A stretch of 64,000 nt of DNA from Voacanga thouarsii (GCA_026120185.1 JANUWF010002278.1:1518501-1582500), one strand, 5' to 3'. Counted from the first letter of the stretch, positions 1 to 12,121 are shown. Translations and numbers: made by a program. The notes: a model not told the origin generated them from the letters alone.

Positions 1-1949
1 TACTTTTTGTTTGTGCACAATTTGCGTTTGGAACAGACCCATTGTGTTTAAATAAGTGATTCATGTAAATGGTGATCTTTCATAGTAAGGTATGGATCAC
101 GGGTTATTTAACACATAAACATTTGTTCTTAGCCTATTGATGAGAATGTGAATCTCATCATATTTAGGTTATTATGTTATGAATTCCAAATGGAGGATGG
201 CTTACCTTTAGCCAGTGAGTAGTCCACTGGCTAAGCGTATTTCAAATACGTAGAACATGACCTGTAGTAGTGGTTTCTAAAATGTACTATATGGTAGAAA
301 CCTAGACTACTACTGCTACAACGTGGACTAGTACTCTATGACTTGCGTATGAGTTGGTGATCTAGCGAAGCTGGAAGCATATACTTTGATTTGCTAAAGT
401 TGAGGTTCTATCGTAGGGCTAATATACTTGCATGTTGGATATGTGTGACTAGTTAGTTAAAACAGACTTGTACAAGATAGTTTTTACACTAAATCGCCCA
501 TTGTGGTTGTCCGAATGATCTAAATATCTTGGGCCCTGGAAAACATGACTTGGATGTTTGCTTTAGGGTAGCTCCCTTGAAAAGCGGAAACACTCCAGGA
601 AGTCGTAGATCATTGAACTAGAAGCCTAAGAATGGCAAATGTCATTTAGAGGGGTGTTAGTACACTTCTTCCTCTCTAAATGTACGGCGATGTGTAAAGG
701 GGTATTTTAGTTATTTTACCTGTAGGTCGGAAACTTTGCTAATGCAACATTGTCCTTGGGGTCAATATTTTCTTATGGTGATATTAGAAAATATTTAAAA
801 TGCAAAATATAGCTATTTATAGAGTAGGGGTATTTTTGTCATTTTAGCAGCCAAGGCGATGTGTCTTTTTGGTCCTCGGAATAGCCCGTAAGTCCTAATT
901 AATTTTGGGTAGAGGAATTGGTCTCAGTTCAAGAGGATTTTATTTTATTTTATTTTACTTTATTTTATTCAAGATGTCTAGTTTATTATTAGATTGGAAT
1001 AAAATAAATAAATTAATTAATTAAAAATAGGAATTAATAGAAATTAATTATCTAGTTTAATTAGTTAATTAATTATTCAAGGCCTAGGCCTAGTTTGAAT
1101 AATTAGAAAATTAATCTGGGCTTAAACTAGGGGAAATAATTAATGTTTAATTATTTATTGGGTTATTTTATAAGCCCAAGAAATAAATAATTAAAGATTA
1201 ATTATTTTGGTTCATTTGAGCTCATTAATTATTTATTGGGTTATTTCTATAAGCCCAGAAAATAAAAAATTAATGTTTATTATTTTGGGCCTTTTGGGCC
1301 CAAGAAAAATAATTAATATTATTTCGGCCCAATAGCTTGGACCGTAGGGTTTCTTCCAGATACAGTTCAGATGAGTTTAGGGTTAAGCCAAACTAATTCT
1401 CAGAATAACATCCAGGTGTTTGAAATATGATATCCCGGGGGATATGTTTATCAAATAATTGGAGACCTAGTTTTGGCTAACAATAAACAAGACTCTGGGA
1501 TAGAGAAAACCCTAATATTTTTCCCTAGCTTTTCTCTCTAGCTCACGAGACTCTCCCTCACGTCTCTATTCACGCAGCTCTCTCTCTCATGAGTTTTCAT
1601 CCTCTTGTTCTTGATTCTTTGCTAATCAATTGCAAGAGAACCAAGGAGATTAGAGACCACTCTTCTTCATTGGAGTGCTCACCAACGGATTTAGGCAGTG
1701 GTCATATTCCGTGAACCAGAAAGCTTGGCATTTATGCTTCACTAGAGGAAGAAAACTGGACAGTGGAAGCATCACTGGATGTTCATGGACGGATGAAGAA
1801 GAATCTATTTTCCTAGGTTCAAAGCTTTCTTCAAATTTTTAAGGCTCCAACAGGTATGTTTTCATCCCACCATGTTGCTCCCATACTCTGTTTAATGTTC
1901 ATGTTCTCCATTTTCGTCCACTGAAGCATGCTCTGTAAATATGTCATTT
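1..1949. other. Unassigned AT-rich flank, LTR-like in parts
   Basis: No coding region can be supported here. The stretch moves from mixed sequence (1-900) through an AT-rich block (about 950-1330) to a CT-rich, untranslated-leader-like part (1500-1850) that looks like the R/U5 end of a retrotransposon LTR. A run ending CTCCAACA near 1855 could be an LTR 3' end, but the next bases (GGTATGTTTTC) are not a clear primer binding site and would also fit a 5' splice site. Recognisable gypsy gag begins abruptly near 1950, so a recombination or insertion junction lies about there. I cannot name the family. Confidence 0.35.
1010..1330. repeat. AT-rich diverged direct and inverted repeats
   Basis: A motif reading TTATTTATTGGGTTATTT followed by TATAAGCCCA occurs twice (about 1150 and 1230), giving a diverged direct repeat of roughly 80-85 bp. 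The second copy is followed by complementary arms around TTTTGGGCCTTTTGGGCCC (about 1280-1305), which could form a hairpin. No function is evident. Confidence 0.5.
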
Positions 1950-2816
1950 CCTTCACACCCAACTGGGGAGATGAGAACGAGCCGGATCTGGAAATGGGGT
2001 TGGAAGAACTTACCGGAGTGACAATGGGGCAAGCATTCGACAAGATGATCGAGATTCTTCAAACTTTAATTGAGCGGAGGAATCCAAAGGGAGAGGACGA
2101 GGCTTTGGAGCTGTTTCTAAAATTTCAATCGCCCATCTTCTTAGAAGAAGCCAAGCAGGATCAGAAAGTTGAATAGTGGGTAGAATAGATGGAAGACATT
2201 TTTGCTATGCTTCATTACGTTGAGAAGCGAATTGTGAAGTTTGCTGCATTCCGATTGAGGGGCCTAGCTCAGGCGTGGAGGCAACGCGTTCAGGATGACT
2301 GGGAGATGATTGACCAAGACTGGACATGGGCCAATTTTGTGGAAGCATGCAAAGTCGAATATATCCCTCAATGGACAGTTGAGAAGTGGGAAGATGAGTT
2401 CCTGAATCTCAAGTAGAGAAGTATGAGAATGGCTCAGTACGCAACACGGTTCACCCAATTGTCAAAGTATTGCAAGAGGCTGGTGGACACCGAGTAGAAT
2501 AGAATAAGACAATTTGTCAAGGGGCTAAGGCAGGAGTTAAGAAGGGCATTGGCACCTTCTCCACCAACGACCTACTCGGGGCCGTGGACGCAACCACCCA
2601 AACTAAGAATGAAGACCACAATAGATTGGCACCAAGACCTTTCCTACCCCAAGACAACCACCGAGACATTTCCAGAGATAATAGTCCATCAAGCACCCTA
2701 CCAACCAGTAGTGGTAGAACCAAGAAAAGCAAGCCCAGACAACACCAATTGGGCTTACACAGAATCTTCCTTTATGTCGGCACTGCGGAAAAGGAGGTCA
2801 TGTAGAGAGTAATTGT
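1950..2816 (+). pseudogene. gag: gypsy gag (capsid/nucleocapsid), broken
   Basis: Encodes the particle protein of a plant Ty3/gypsy element (retrotransposon gag family). A segment with PNWGDENEPD begins near 1950. The conserved capsid stretch with WRQRVQDDW, DQDWTWANF and EYIPQW is read at 2270-2385. A nucleocapsid zinc knuckle of the CX2CX4HX4C type (CRHCGKGGHVESNC) is at 2775-2816. At least four in-frame stops interrupt it, including TAG at the ends of KVE, WVE, LNLK and VDTE; two are best explained as former CAG codons. The N-terminus is missing at the left junction. The knuckle is followed within 20 bases by the end of RNase H, so protease and RT are deleted. Confidence 0.8.
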
Positions 2817-2835
2817 TGGTCCAAGGGAGCTGAGT

Positions 2836-4417
2836 GGGAAAGCTAACGTGGTTGCTGATACCCTGAGCCAAAAACTTAAAATGGCCAGGCTAAGAATGCA
2901 GAAGGTTCAAGTGGTTTAGGATGTGTTGGATAGAAGAGCAGAAGTGCAAGAGGAGAGAATTATTGTTAGCAACCTAAAATTGATGCCAAATCTAAGGCAG
3001 GACATCATTGAGGCTCAGAAAGTAATGCAGAATTCTAGCTTTTCAAGGACAAAGAGCTTAAATAGCAAGGCAGTTAATTCTGACAGGATAAGGTGGGAGT
3101 TTTTTATTTCCAAGATCGTTTGTGTGTACTTGATGAGCACCAGTTGAAGGACAAAATTTTTGAAGAGGCGTATAAGAGTAAGTACGCTATTCATCCGAAA
3201 GAGGTTAAGATGTATCATGATTTGAAAAGGGCTTACTGGTAGCCCGGGATGAAGCGAAATCTGGTTAAGTATGTCTCGACATATCTCACCTATTAGAAAG
3301 TTAAAGCGGAGCACAAGAAGTCGGCGGGATTGTTGCAACCATTACCAGTGCCTGAATGGAAATGGGAAGAGATGACCATGGACTTCGTTACTGGACTCTC
3401 TATGGCAAGGACCCAAAAGGACGCCATATGGGTAGTGGTGGATCGACTGACCAAATCTGCGCATTTCATACCAGTGAATGTAAGGGATTCAATGGAGAAG
3501 TTAGCTCAGATCTATGTGCGAGAAATCGTCAGACTGCATGAAGTACCTTCAAGTATTGTGTCTGACCAAGATTGGAGATTTACATCTCAATTTTGGGGCA
3601 GGTTCCAAGAATCAATGGGTTCTAGTCTGAAGTTCAGTAAGATGGCACATCTGCAAACCGATGGACAGTTAGAAAAGGTTATTTAGATATTAGAGGATAT
3701 GTTGAGAGTCTATGTATTGCATTTCGGGGATAAGTGGATCAAATGTGTGCCGTATGCAGAGTTGTCGTACAATAATAGTTATCAATCTTCGATTGGAATG
3801 GCTCCGTATGAAGCACTGTATAGACACAAGTGTCAAGTATCGCTATACTAGAGTTGGTCAGAGGACGGCCACATAAGCAAGTCAGGAAAAGTCTGTGTTC
3901 AGGAAATGTTGGACAACGTTAAGTTAATCAAGGAAAAGTTGAAAGCAGCCTTGAGCCGACAAAAGAGCTACGCAAACAATAGGTGGAGAGAGTTAGAATT
4001 TCAGGTGGGAGATAGTGTATTCTTAAGACTGACATCGAATAGGGGAATTTTGAAGCATCCGAAAGGTGGGAAGTTGAATCCGAGGTATTTGGACCGTTTT
4101 CGATAAAGGAGAGAATTGGGCCGATGGCATATCGATTGGATTTACCAGATGGGTTGATGGGAATTCATGATGTATTCCATGTATCTCGGCTGAAGAAGTG
4201 CAATGCTGATCCCGGACATGTTCTAAATGATGAGCCGTTACTATTGCAACCCGACCTGAGCAATGTGGGAAACCTGTGAAAATATTGGACCGAAGTATCA
4301 AGACTCTCCGGAACAAGAAGATTCCGATGGTAAAGGTGCAGTGGGAGCATCATGGCACGTGAGATGCCATATGATACAGAAAAATGGGTAAAACGGAAGT
4401 ATCTCGATCTGAAATAG
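2836..4417 (+). pseudogene. pol: gypsy pol remnant: RNase H end, integrase, chromodomain
   Basis: Starts in the last residues of RNase H (GKANVVADTLS, about 2836). The integrase N-terminal zinc region is at about 3180-3300; its His part is visible, but both Cys of the CxxC pair read Tyr (YVSTYLTY). The catalytic core at 3330-3686 has MDFVTGL and SDQDWRF for the two Asp regions and TDGQLEKVI for the Glu region. The C-terminal GPF/DLPDG region and chromodomain-like VKVQWEHHG tail follow to 4417. Chromodomains of this group are known to guide integration into heterochromatin. Frameshifts near 4105 and 4275 and stops (TAG in place of Gln or Trp) disable it. Confidence 0.82.
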
Positions 4418-4450
4418 AGGTATGCTTGAATTTCGGGACGAAATTCTCCT

Positions 4451-4463
4451 AAGGAGGGGAGGA
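4451..4463 (+). other. Polypurine tract of element A
   Basis: AAGGAGGGGAGGA lies directly before the LTR start TGTGAAACCCC. Its position and composition match the primer for plus-strand DNA synthesis. The same tract occurs on the minus strand before the LTR of element F (about 63176-63190). Confidence 0.85.
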
Positions 4464-4702
4464 TGTGAAACCCCACCTAAAGCCAACCCTAGAGTAAGGG
4501 GGTTGGGATGCATATCATATCATTTTGCATGAATATATATGTTTTTGAATGATTTTATATACTTTAGAATTATGATTTATGGATTAAAAGGTTTAATTAT
4601 GCTTATTGAGTAGGAAGGGTAAAATGATAATTTTGCTTGAGGTCAAAATAGGAAGATAACTTGTCGATTAAATAAGAATAATATTTGGGTGAGAAAATAA
4701 GC

Positions 4703-4780
4703 ATAAGGGTTGTTGTAGTTTAGTGGTTAGAGCTTTAGGAATTACTCTCTAAGGTCATAAGTTCAAATCCCATCACTTAA
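4703..4780 (+). other. tRNA-like (SINE-like) segment inside the gypsy LTR
   Basis: Contains an A-box-like TAGTTTAGTGG (4716-4726) followed by GTTAGAGC and a B-box-like GTTCAAATCC (4761-4770), with 34 bases between them. This spacing is right for an internal RNA polymerase III promoter. The segment is not a complete tRNA gene: I cannot fold a full cloverleaf. It could be an old SINE or tRNA pseudogene captured by the LTR. The same position in the LTR of element F keeps both boxes, while the G2 3' LTR (about 42950-43000) keeps only the B-box side. Confidence 0.6.
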
Positions 4781-6345
4781 GTTTTAATCATGATTATCTT
4801 AGTTAAATTTGAAATTTTGTTTTCTTACATTCCATAAAGATAGGAATGTTGTCTTAGGAGAGACATGAAGAGAATATTCAAATTCTCTCATCATGTCCTA
4901 AAACGATAGAAATTTTTGTCCTTTTATTACCTTTAGCTTGTCCTAACACCTTCTAAATTTAATTTGTTCAAAATTTATCAAAATGCATCTTTTTAATTCC
5001 AGAAAATTCAGCAAGAATCTTTTGTCTTTGAATTTCGAAAATGGATCTTGAAAGTTGGAGGATTGACTGAAAATAGGAGAGGAAATAGGAAAGGTTTCCA
5101 AGGGAAATTAATCACCATGGTTGAAACTTCAAACACATTTTCATAGTGATCAGGTTCTTTATGGAAGAAACCTAGAAATTTTCCAGATTCTTAAGCAACC
5201 TAACCTTCGAAAAACACAGCCAGCTTTCCTACTCATTTACTACTAGAAATATGGTCAATTTATTCAGCTTGAAGACTGAAAATTCTGTGCAATTCGAACT
5301 GCACAAAGCAGAAAAAATTCTGGGCAGTTTCGCTACATTCAACCAGAAAATGAGGCTGTTTCCTTCTACCTTCAATCCAGCAAAACACGTCTTCTATTCC
5401 CCCATAAAGAAGGCTGGAAACCAGCCTTAAAGGACCCTCAAACACCTCTCAAGAACCTCTGCAAATCGGGCTAGAATATTGCAGAAAACTGCACAGAAAA
5501 TTGCAACAAACAATCGAACCTTAGGACACCATGAAACCAGAAATTTCCAGCTTTGTTCCCTTAGACCTGGACCGAAGAAACCACCCTCAAACCTTTGTAA
5601 AATGACCCTTCATCAGCCATGAACTAAACACCATCAACCTCTCCACTTACCTTGCACACTTGGACTCCATAATCACACCTTAAATATCTCCTAAGATCAT
5701 TCCATTCAAACTACAATTTGAACTTAAAAAATTTCCAGCATTTGCTCCATGGAAACACCCTCATACTAGGCTTCATAACCAGAAATTCCTCTGCCATTGA
5801 GCTCTGAATTTCAGCAAACCCTGAAGCTCCATCAATCTCAATTCAATTCAACAAAGCAAACCAGTCCAGCCGGCTCCAAGAAACCTCCATCAATCAAACA
5901 CCATTAACATATCCTATACCTCAAACCACTCCTCAAATATCTCCATTTGAATTTCAAACAATCAGATTTCTCTCTTTCTCTCTAAACTAAAACTAAAACT
6001 CCTAAACTCCCTAAACCATATGCCCAGTATTCCCAGATTTCGTGCAGCATATTTCCCTCAAACTCTCTCAATTTTCACTAAGAACACCAAGAACACGCAC
6101 TACCTTTATTTAAGCCAAAACCCACTCTAAACACCTCCAATCCCTCTCAAAACTCCAAATTACTCCTAAATACTCCATAGAGTTCATTTCTGGAATTTAT
6201 AACACCAAATCTAGAAAACAAGAATTGGCATTCGAATCGAAACCAGTTTTTTTTTTTTTTTAAGTCCCACGAACATCATCAAGGTAACCAAGAATAGCTC
6301 ATTTGTTAATCTTCTTACATTCAACCTACAACGTATCATGCTAAT

Positions 6346-6346
<1 letters not shown>

Positions 6347-6377
<31 letters not shown>
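6347..6377. repeat. (CT)n microsatellite in LTR A
   Basis: An uninterrupted CT run of 31 bases. It is followed by GACTGAAATGG, a context (CT tract then CTGAAAT) shared with the other gypsy LTRs near 10075, 16065 and 53565. Confidence 0.95.
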
Positions 6378-6378
<1 letters not shown>

Positions 6379-7078
6379 ACTGAAATGGTGGTTTACAACC
6401 ATGGCTGTTTTTCTCCACTCATGGACAATTCAAGACACTCAATCGCATGGACTTTCTTAAATCTTCATCGAAGTGCATAGCAATCAAGTATTTCTCCTTA
6501 ATTCTTGTTTTAATTTCTGAATTCATGTCTCTTAGATGTTGATAGGAAGAATAGAATATGAATGGGGGATTGAGTATATGTATTTGAATGAAGGGGTTTA
6601 GATTAGGACATTTGAATGGTTGTGTATGTTTAAGCTATATGGATTTTCTTGAGAATCAATGTATGTTTGTCATGTCTTAAGGAAATTATGGATGTTTAAA
6701 GCATGTTAGATATTATGACACCTTTGGTGAATACGATTTTTATGTTCTTATCTCATTTGAAGCCATGATTATGATTATGCCTGGTAGGGATTTGGCCATG
6801 TGATAGCATGTGTTAATTTAAGCCTATGCTCATGAATGGATTGGTTTAATGTTTGATATTGGAGAACGTGTTCATGATCTTGTTTAGCAACAGGAACTAT
6901 GATTAGGTTCTTGTTGATCCTAGGTTATTTTAATTAGCAAATTTTATTACCTTAATTAAAATTATTACTATATTTTTCTCTAAATATTTCGAAATTCCTA
7001 GGAAGTTTTGGAAATGGAATATTAAATGAAATATTAATATTTTACTAGTCAAATAAATAATATCTTTTATTAAAAATA

Positions 7079-7103
7079 ATATATATATATATATATATAT
7101 ATA
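7079..7103. repeat. (AT)n microsatellite
   Basis: A pure AT dinucleotide run within the AT-rich middle of the LTR of element A. Confidence 0.95.
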
Positions 7104-8210
7104 CGTATAATAGTAAATAAGATCTTTTATATACATAATAATAATAAATAAAATATTAGTGACCTTGTAGACCATAGTTCAAACTTTTACCTATATTCAT
7201 CAATATTATTTATATTAAAATTTGTTTGTTATTTATTAAAAAAATTAATATAATTCATTTATTATTAATTTTATTTATTATCTAATAAAAATTAATTTAA
7301 AATTTTAATTGTAATTTATTATTTATTTATAATAAAACTATTTTAAATTACCATTTACTAATATTAATTAGGATGATTAAACATTTATACCCTAGTTTAT
7401 TTATTAACAATAGTACTCAAGTATTATTATTTGAACCTATAACTTATTAATAATTATTTTAAAACCCCTAGTTATTTTAACTTATCAAGCTAGTCTTATT
7501 TTATAAAATCCTTTATCACCTAGCCTTAAAACTTAGGACATTAAGGTCATGGTTGTAATTAGTTGAACTAGGAATTATTTGTGTAAGGTAAGTATAGCTC
7601 GAGTATAACTTTATGCATTGTGTTTACCCCAAGCGGGGTTAGGTCAGCCTTGGAGGATTTTTTTTTAGTTCGAGCAAGCAAAGGATCAGGTAAGCTCCTG
7701 CATGGAGTCATTTGAAGATCAAAATTATTGTGGCAAGCCAAATTCAATATGTATGAAATTTTTTTTTGTAAAGACAATTAAGGCTAGTTTTTCCTTTTTA
7801 TTTCAATCAAGCAAACCATTTGAAAATTAAACAAGCAGTTTTACACAAAATACTAAACTCTTTCTAAAACTCAACTTTGGCAAGAATTTTAGAACCCTTA
7901 ATTGTTGTTTCCAAGTAAAACATTGTATAATCAATTTTCTCCCAAGTGGGACAAGTAACATTGAGTACTCAATAAGGGTAGACTACTAGGACTATTCTTT
8001 GAAGGGTTAGGGTAAGTCTCTCAATAGGTGGCCACCTCTGTGGGGTGAGTCCTTCCTGGATAGGATGCCAGTCTGGTAGGTCATACCGGTCCGAGCTAAC
8101 AAGTTTTAGTCAAGTGGGCTATGTGTTTCCGGAATGGACAACCTATAAGTTTGGGGTGTTGAGATAGAGGAGTATCTAACCCGATAGGCCGTACACCTAC
8201 CTTTTGTTAG

Positions 8211-8270
8211 CATGCTCAACATGTGGCATTCTGACCGGCAGCATACTCAACGTGTGGCATACTGACCATG
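8211..8270. repeat. Short direct repeat in LTR A (about 30 bp, two copies)
   Basis: CATGCTCAACATGTGGCATT and CATACTCAACGTGTGGCATA begin two adjacent, slightly diverged units (8211-8241 and 8242-8270), each followed by CTGACC. A related arrangement is visible in the LTR of F near 59380-59415. Confidence 0.7.
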
Positions 8271-8776
8271 TTGTCATGGGGCCCAACGTATGGTAACCCA
8301 TGGCTACCCCTTTGAGTGGTCATATTTATTGTGCACATATATGGTTTGAAAAGCAAAACACCACTCTTTATTTTTAGTATTTATTTAATGCTTGCCAGCA
8401 CTTTCTCTTATGAAACTTTTACAACTTGCATACATAAGCTGTTTTACCTGAAACACTCAAAGCACATACGGGCTTATTGAGATTTTTTTTTTTTTTATCT
8501 CATCACATTTTATGCCATGTTTGCAGGTCGATCGTACTGTGGAGGTCAATAGCTAGATTTGTTGCCTATACTTTGAAGACTTTATGTTATTTCTCTTATG
8601 TGATGTTTTGAGAGATGGTAGCAAGCGATTTATTTTGGATTTATTCATGTATTTTTGGGTTGTAATAAGATTAATTTTAAAGTATTGCTTTTATGTGACC
8701 CAGTTATAATGACCCCTTGTCCTATGGACAGGGCGACATCCACGGCCCTGTTGGACATAGGTAGTGGGGTGTTACA

Positions 8777-11700
8777 GGTTTCAATTAAATCACCATAATT
8801 TTTTCTTCAAAAAAAAAAAAAACTCCAACTTCTTCTTGTTCTTGTGTTGGTTAAAAATCTAGAAATTTTTTTGGATTTTCTTCAAGGCTGGTTTTCAAAA
8901 TTTGTAGCAAGCTTTCTCTACCAAATTCTTGCAAAGAACCAACGATCTTATCTAAGGAAGAAGGCTGAAATGCTTTTGATTTTCGCAACTTCACAAACTA
9001 TACCAAACCAGAATTTTTTTCTAGCAAACAAGCAACCTTTGAACATGATCTTGAAGCCATCCGTTAGTACTCATGAATTGCTGAAAGTTTCTCCTTTCTT
9101 CTTCAAGATGATAGCTAGAAAACCACCATTAATGGACCTTCAAACACTCTTAAATTCCAGCTACAAAACCATTCCAAAGAAGACCAAAAATTCTGCATAA
9201 AACCATTTCAATTCCAAAGAGTTCTTTAGCTTCAATTCCAGAAATTTTTTTTTTTGCAGCTTTGCCTATTCAATGCTAGGGCCGAATTTCTTCAGCAATC
9301 TTCATCAAGTTTCGACCTTCGTACAGCCATGGACAGAACCTCTTGCCTTTTCCATCTACCTTATTCAATAGGATTCCATTAACATACCTCAAAACACTCA
9401 TATCTTCACTCTATTCAAATTTATTCAAACTTCAAATAAAATTCCAAATTTTTATTTTCTTAAACACTCATCTAGCAAGAGGACAAAACCAGAAAATTCG
9501 CTGCTATTCCATAGCCATTTTCATCCAGCCCAAGACTGAAATAACTCTTCATTCTGTGATCAAACCAAAGCTAGTTCAGCCATACACTATTGAAGGACAA
9601 GAAACCTTCCAAGAGCAAACACCATTACCCAGTCCTATAACTAAAACATCTCCACTTTTCTCTCAATTTGAATTTTGAAAAAGCCTAAACTCTCTCTCTC
9701 CTTCTTGGATAACTGAAAGCCTCCCCTAAGCTAGGCCATTTGGCCATCAATCACACAACACACATGAAATTACTCTCTCTCTCTCTCTCTCTCTCAAAAA
9801 TACCAAGAACACCAAGAACACATACTACACATCTTCAAGCCTAAATCACTTCTAAACATCTCCAATCACTTACAAACTCTCTAAACCGTGAGTATTCAAC
9901 CTATATTCTTCCTTGGTGTACTTTACAACACCAAAAAAAAAAAGTTGAACCTTCAAGCAGATCAAACCACCTTTTTTGTTCAGGATTCAAAAAACACTAA
10001 AAGGGTAAAATATCTGCTTCAACTTCTATACATTCTTATCTGCTTACTCTCATTCCTTCCTCTCACACACAATCTCTCTCTTGGCTGAAATAATGGATAA
10101 ACAACCTTGGACAATTTCGGATCATTAAAGCCATCCAGCACTCAAGGATCTCCTTTGACAAGTTACACCTTCAACTTCAAGTGTCATCAAACAAGTATTT
10201 TAAACACTACTCTTCTTATTTATTTTGAAGTCATGATAGGTAGAATGATGTGGTTGGATTGTTGATTTGTTGAAGGCATGATAGAGACATGTATATCATC
10301 TGAAGGTAGTGATTATATGATTTGGAGGTTGAGTGGGTTTAATGCTATTGCATGAAGTCTGTGAGATTCTGAATATGATAAACTTGGGAGTAGATTTATG
10401 TTATGAGTTCATATGCCATTAGTAGAAGTTAGTTTGATAGAGATTATTTCTACCCATTCCATGCTTATGCTCTTATGTTGTTTTAGCCAACAAATGCAAA
10501 GCTAAAAATTATTACTAGTTTAATACTATCCTTGTTGTGATATATATTAATTCAAGTATATTTTTTTGGATAGATTAAGATGTTATTTATTGAATCCTTG
10601 TGTGTATGAATATGTACATGGATTTTCTCTAGCAATAAAATTATTTTAAGAACTACCTTTATTATTTTTAGAATTATTCTTGCTATCATTATTATTATTA
10701 ATATAATTAATATTATTATTTAATTTAATCTACTAAATTCAAAAAACACTAAGTGGTTTCAGAATTGAAGATTATTTAAAATATTATTATTTTATTAGAT
10801 AAATAAATAAAATATTTCTATTAAATATAAATAATGATATATTAGAATTAATTAGTATAAAATGTCTTTTATTTTCATATTATTTTTAGTTAGCCTTAAC
10901 TAAACTTTTAATTACACTCATAAATATTATTTATATTAGAATAATTCATTATTAATTTTATCTATTATTTATTATTTATTAATTAAAATTAAGTATAATT
11001 TATTTTTAAAACTAGTTATTATTTATAATAATGTTATTCAATTATTATTTATTCATTATTTATTACCAATGTTACTTAGGATTCATTTTAACTAATTTAT
11101 TTAATATTAATATTACACATTATTTATTATTTGTTAATAGATTAGGTAATATTATAATTTATTAATTATTATTTATTTATAACACCTATTTATTTTAACT
11201 TATCAAACTAATTTTATTTTATAAAATACTTTATCATCTAGTATTAAAGCTTAACGCATTGTTGTCATAGTTAGATGTTGTTGTGGCTAGTTGACCTAAG
11301 AGTTATTTATTTAAGGCAAGTATTGTCTAGATGTTGGACTTATTCCCTGTACTTACCCTAGACAGGGTTAGGTTAACTTGAATTACCTTGGAGGGCTTTT
11401 GTAGTCCTTCCCAGATAGGATGCCGTCCTGTAGGTCATACCGGTCCGAGCTAGCAAGTTCAGTCAAGTGGACTGTGTATTTCCGAAATGGACAATTGGTA
11501 AGTTTGGATGTAAAGATGAATGAGTATCTCACCCGATAGGCTATACACCTATCTTGTGTTAGTATGCACAAAGTGTGGCATTCTGAACATTCTTTTGTCA
11601 TGGTGCACAAAATGTGGTGCCATGGCTACCTCTTTTTAGTAGTTGCATTTATTATATACATGTATGATTTTAAAGGAAAAAACCACTCTTCATTTGTGAA

Positions 11701-12106
11701 ATTTATTTGAAGCTTCCCAGCACTTAATTTTATGAAAATTTCACAACTTGAATACATGAATTGTTTTACTGAAAACACTCAAAGCAAACATGGGCTTACT
11801 GAGATTTATGTCTCGCCACCTTTTATACCTTGTTTTTAGGTCAGTCCTACTGTGAATGTTATTGATTAGAGATTGCTGATGTTTTGAAGACTTATTTCTT
11901 TCCTATGTATTTCATTTGAGAGACTTTAGCAGACATTTATTTATTTTGGAAACTTATTCATGTATTGATTGGGTTGTAATAAGTTTAATTTTGAGCTATT
12001 TCTTTCATTACATTTGTGAATCCTAGTTATAAAGATCCATTGTCCTATGGACGGGGCGACATCATCCCCAGCCCTAATAAGGGTACGTAGGTAGTGGGGT
12101 GTTACA
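8777..12106 (+). repeat. 5' LTR of G2, left part missing
   Basis: Begins inside the LTR at a point corresponding to about position 577 of the 3' copy (see 43293) and runs to GGGGTGTTACA at 12106. A CT tract lies at about 9772-9795, an AT-rich middle at 10650-11230, and the conserved GTAGGTCATACCGG block at about 11430. The missing start should lie left of element A, outside the window. No gene is seen in it; short ORFs at 8844-9200, 9343-9678 and 9888-10088 are AT/CT-rich chance frames. Confidence 0.8.
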
Positions 12107-12108
12107 AG

Positions 12109-12121
12109 TGGTATCAAAACC
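12109..12121 (+). other. Primer binding site, tRNA-iMet type (degenerate)
   Basis: TGGTATCAAAACC begins two bases after the LTR end. It differs by two bases within the usual TGGTATCAGAGC complement of plant initiator methionine tRNA. Confidence 0.75.

Larger units (their letters stand above)
1950..8776 (+). mobile_element. Ty3/gypsy chromovirus A, truncated on the left
   Basis: A Tekay/Del-like Ty3/gypsy element remnant running gag, then the end of RNase H, integrase, chromodomain, polypurine tract and 3' LTR. It has no 5' LTR in the window and lost protease, RT and most of RNase H by one internal deletion (about 2817-2836). Its 3' LTR ends at 8776 and the next base resumes the middle of a different LTR copy. 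The same sequence is continuous in the copy at 43260-43310, so A looks inserted into that LTR. The matching left junction is outside the window, so the TSD cannot be checked. Confidence 0.8.
4464..8776 (+). repeat. LTR of gypsy A (4.3 kb), complete
   Basis: Runs from TGTGAAACCCC after the polypurine tract to GGGGTGTTACA at 8776, 4313 bp with no ORF of note. Its layout recurs in the other gypsy LTRs here: a tRNA-like segment about 240 bp in, a stretch rich in short coding-like shadows, a CT tract near 6350, a strongly AT-rich middle (about 6930-7560), a conserved block with GGTGGCCACC and GTAGGTCATACCGG (8025-8110), and a terminal block with GGACAGGGCGACATCC. LTRs of this size are known for the Tekay/Del group. 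It would carry promoter and polyadenylation signals, but I cannot place the start of transcription with confidence. Confidence 0.88.

Noticed and set aside
4703..4780. A working tRNA gene
   Set aside because: A and B boxes are present, but I cannot pair acceptor and anticodon stems into a full cloverleaf, and it is embedded in an LTR. Reported only as tRNA-like.
8844..10088. ORFs of 66-118 codons as host genes
   Set aside because: They lie in a gypsy LTR, have low-complexity Phe/Ser/Leu/Lys content, and are not preserved as frames in the other LTR copies.
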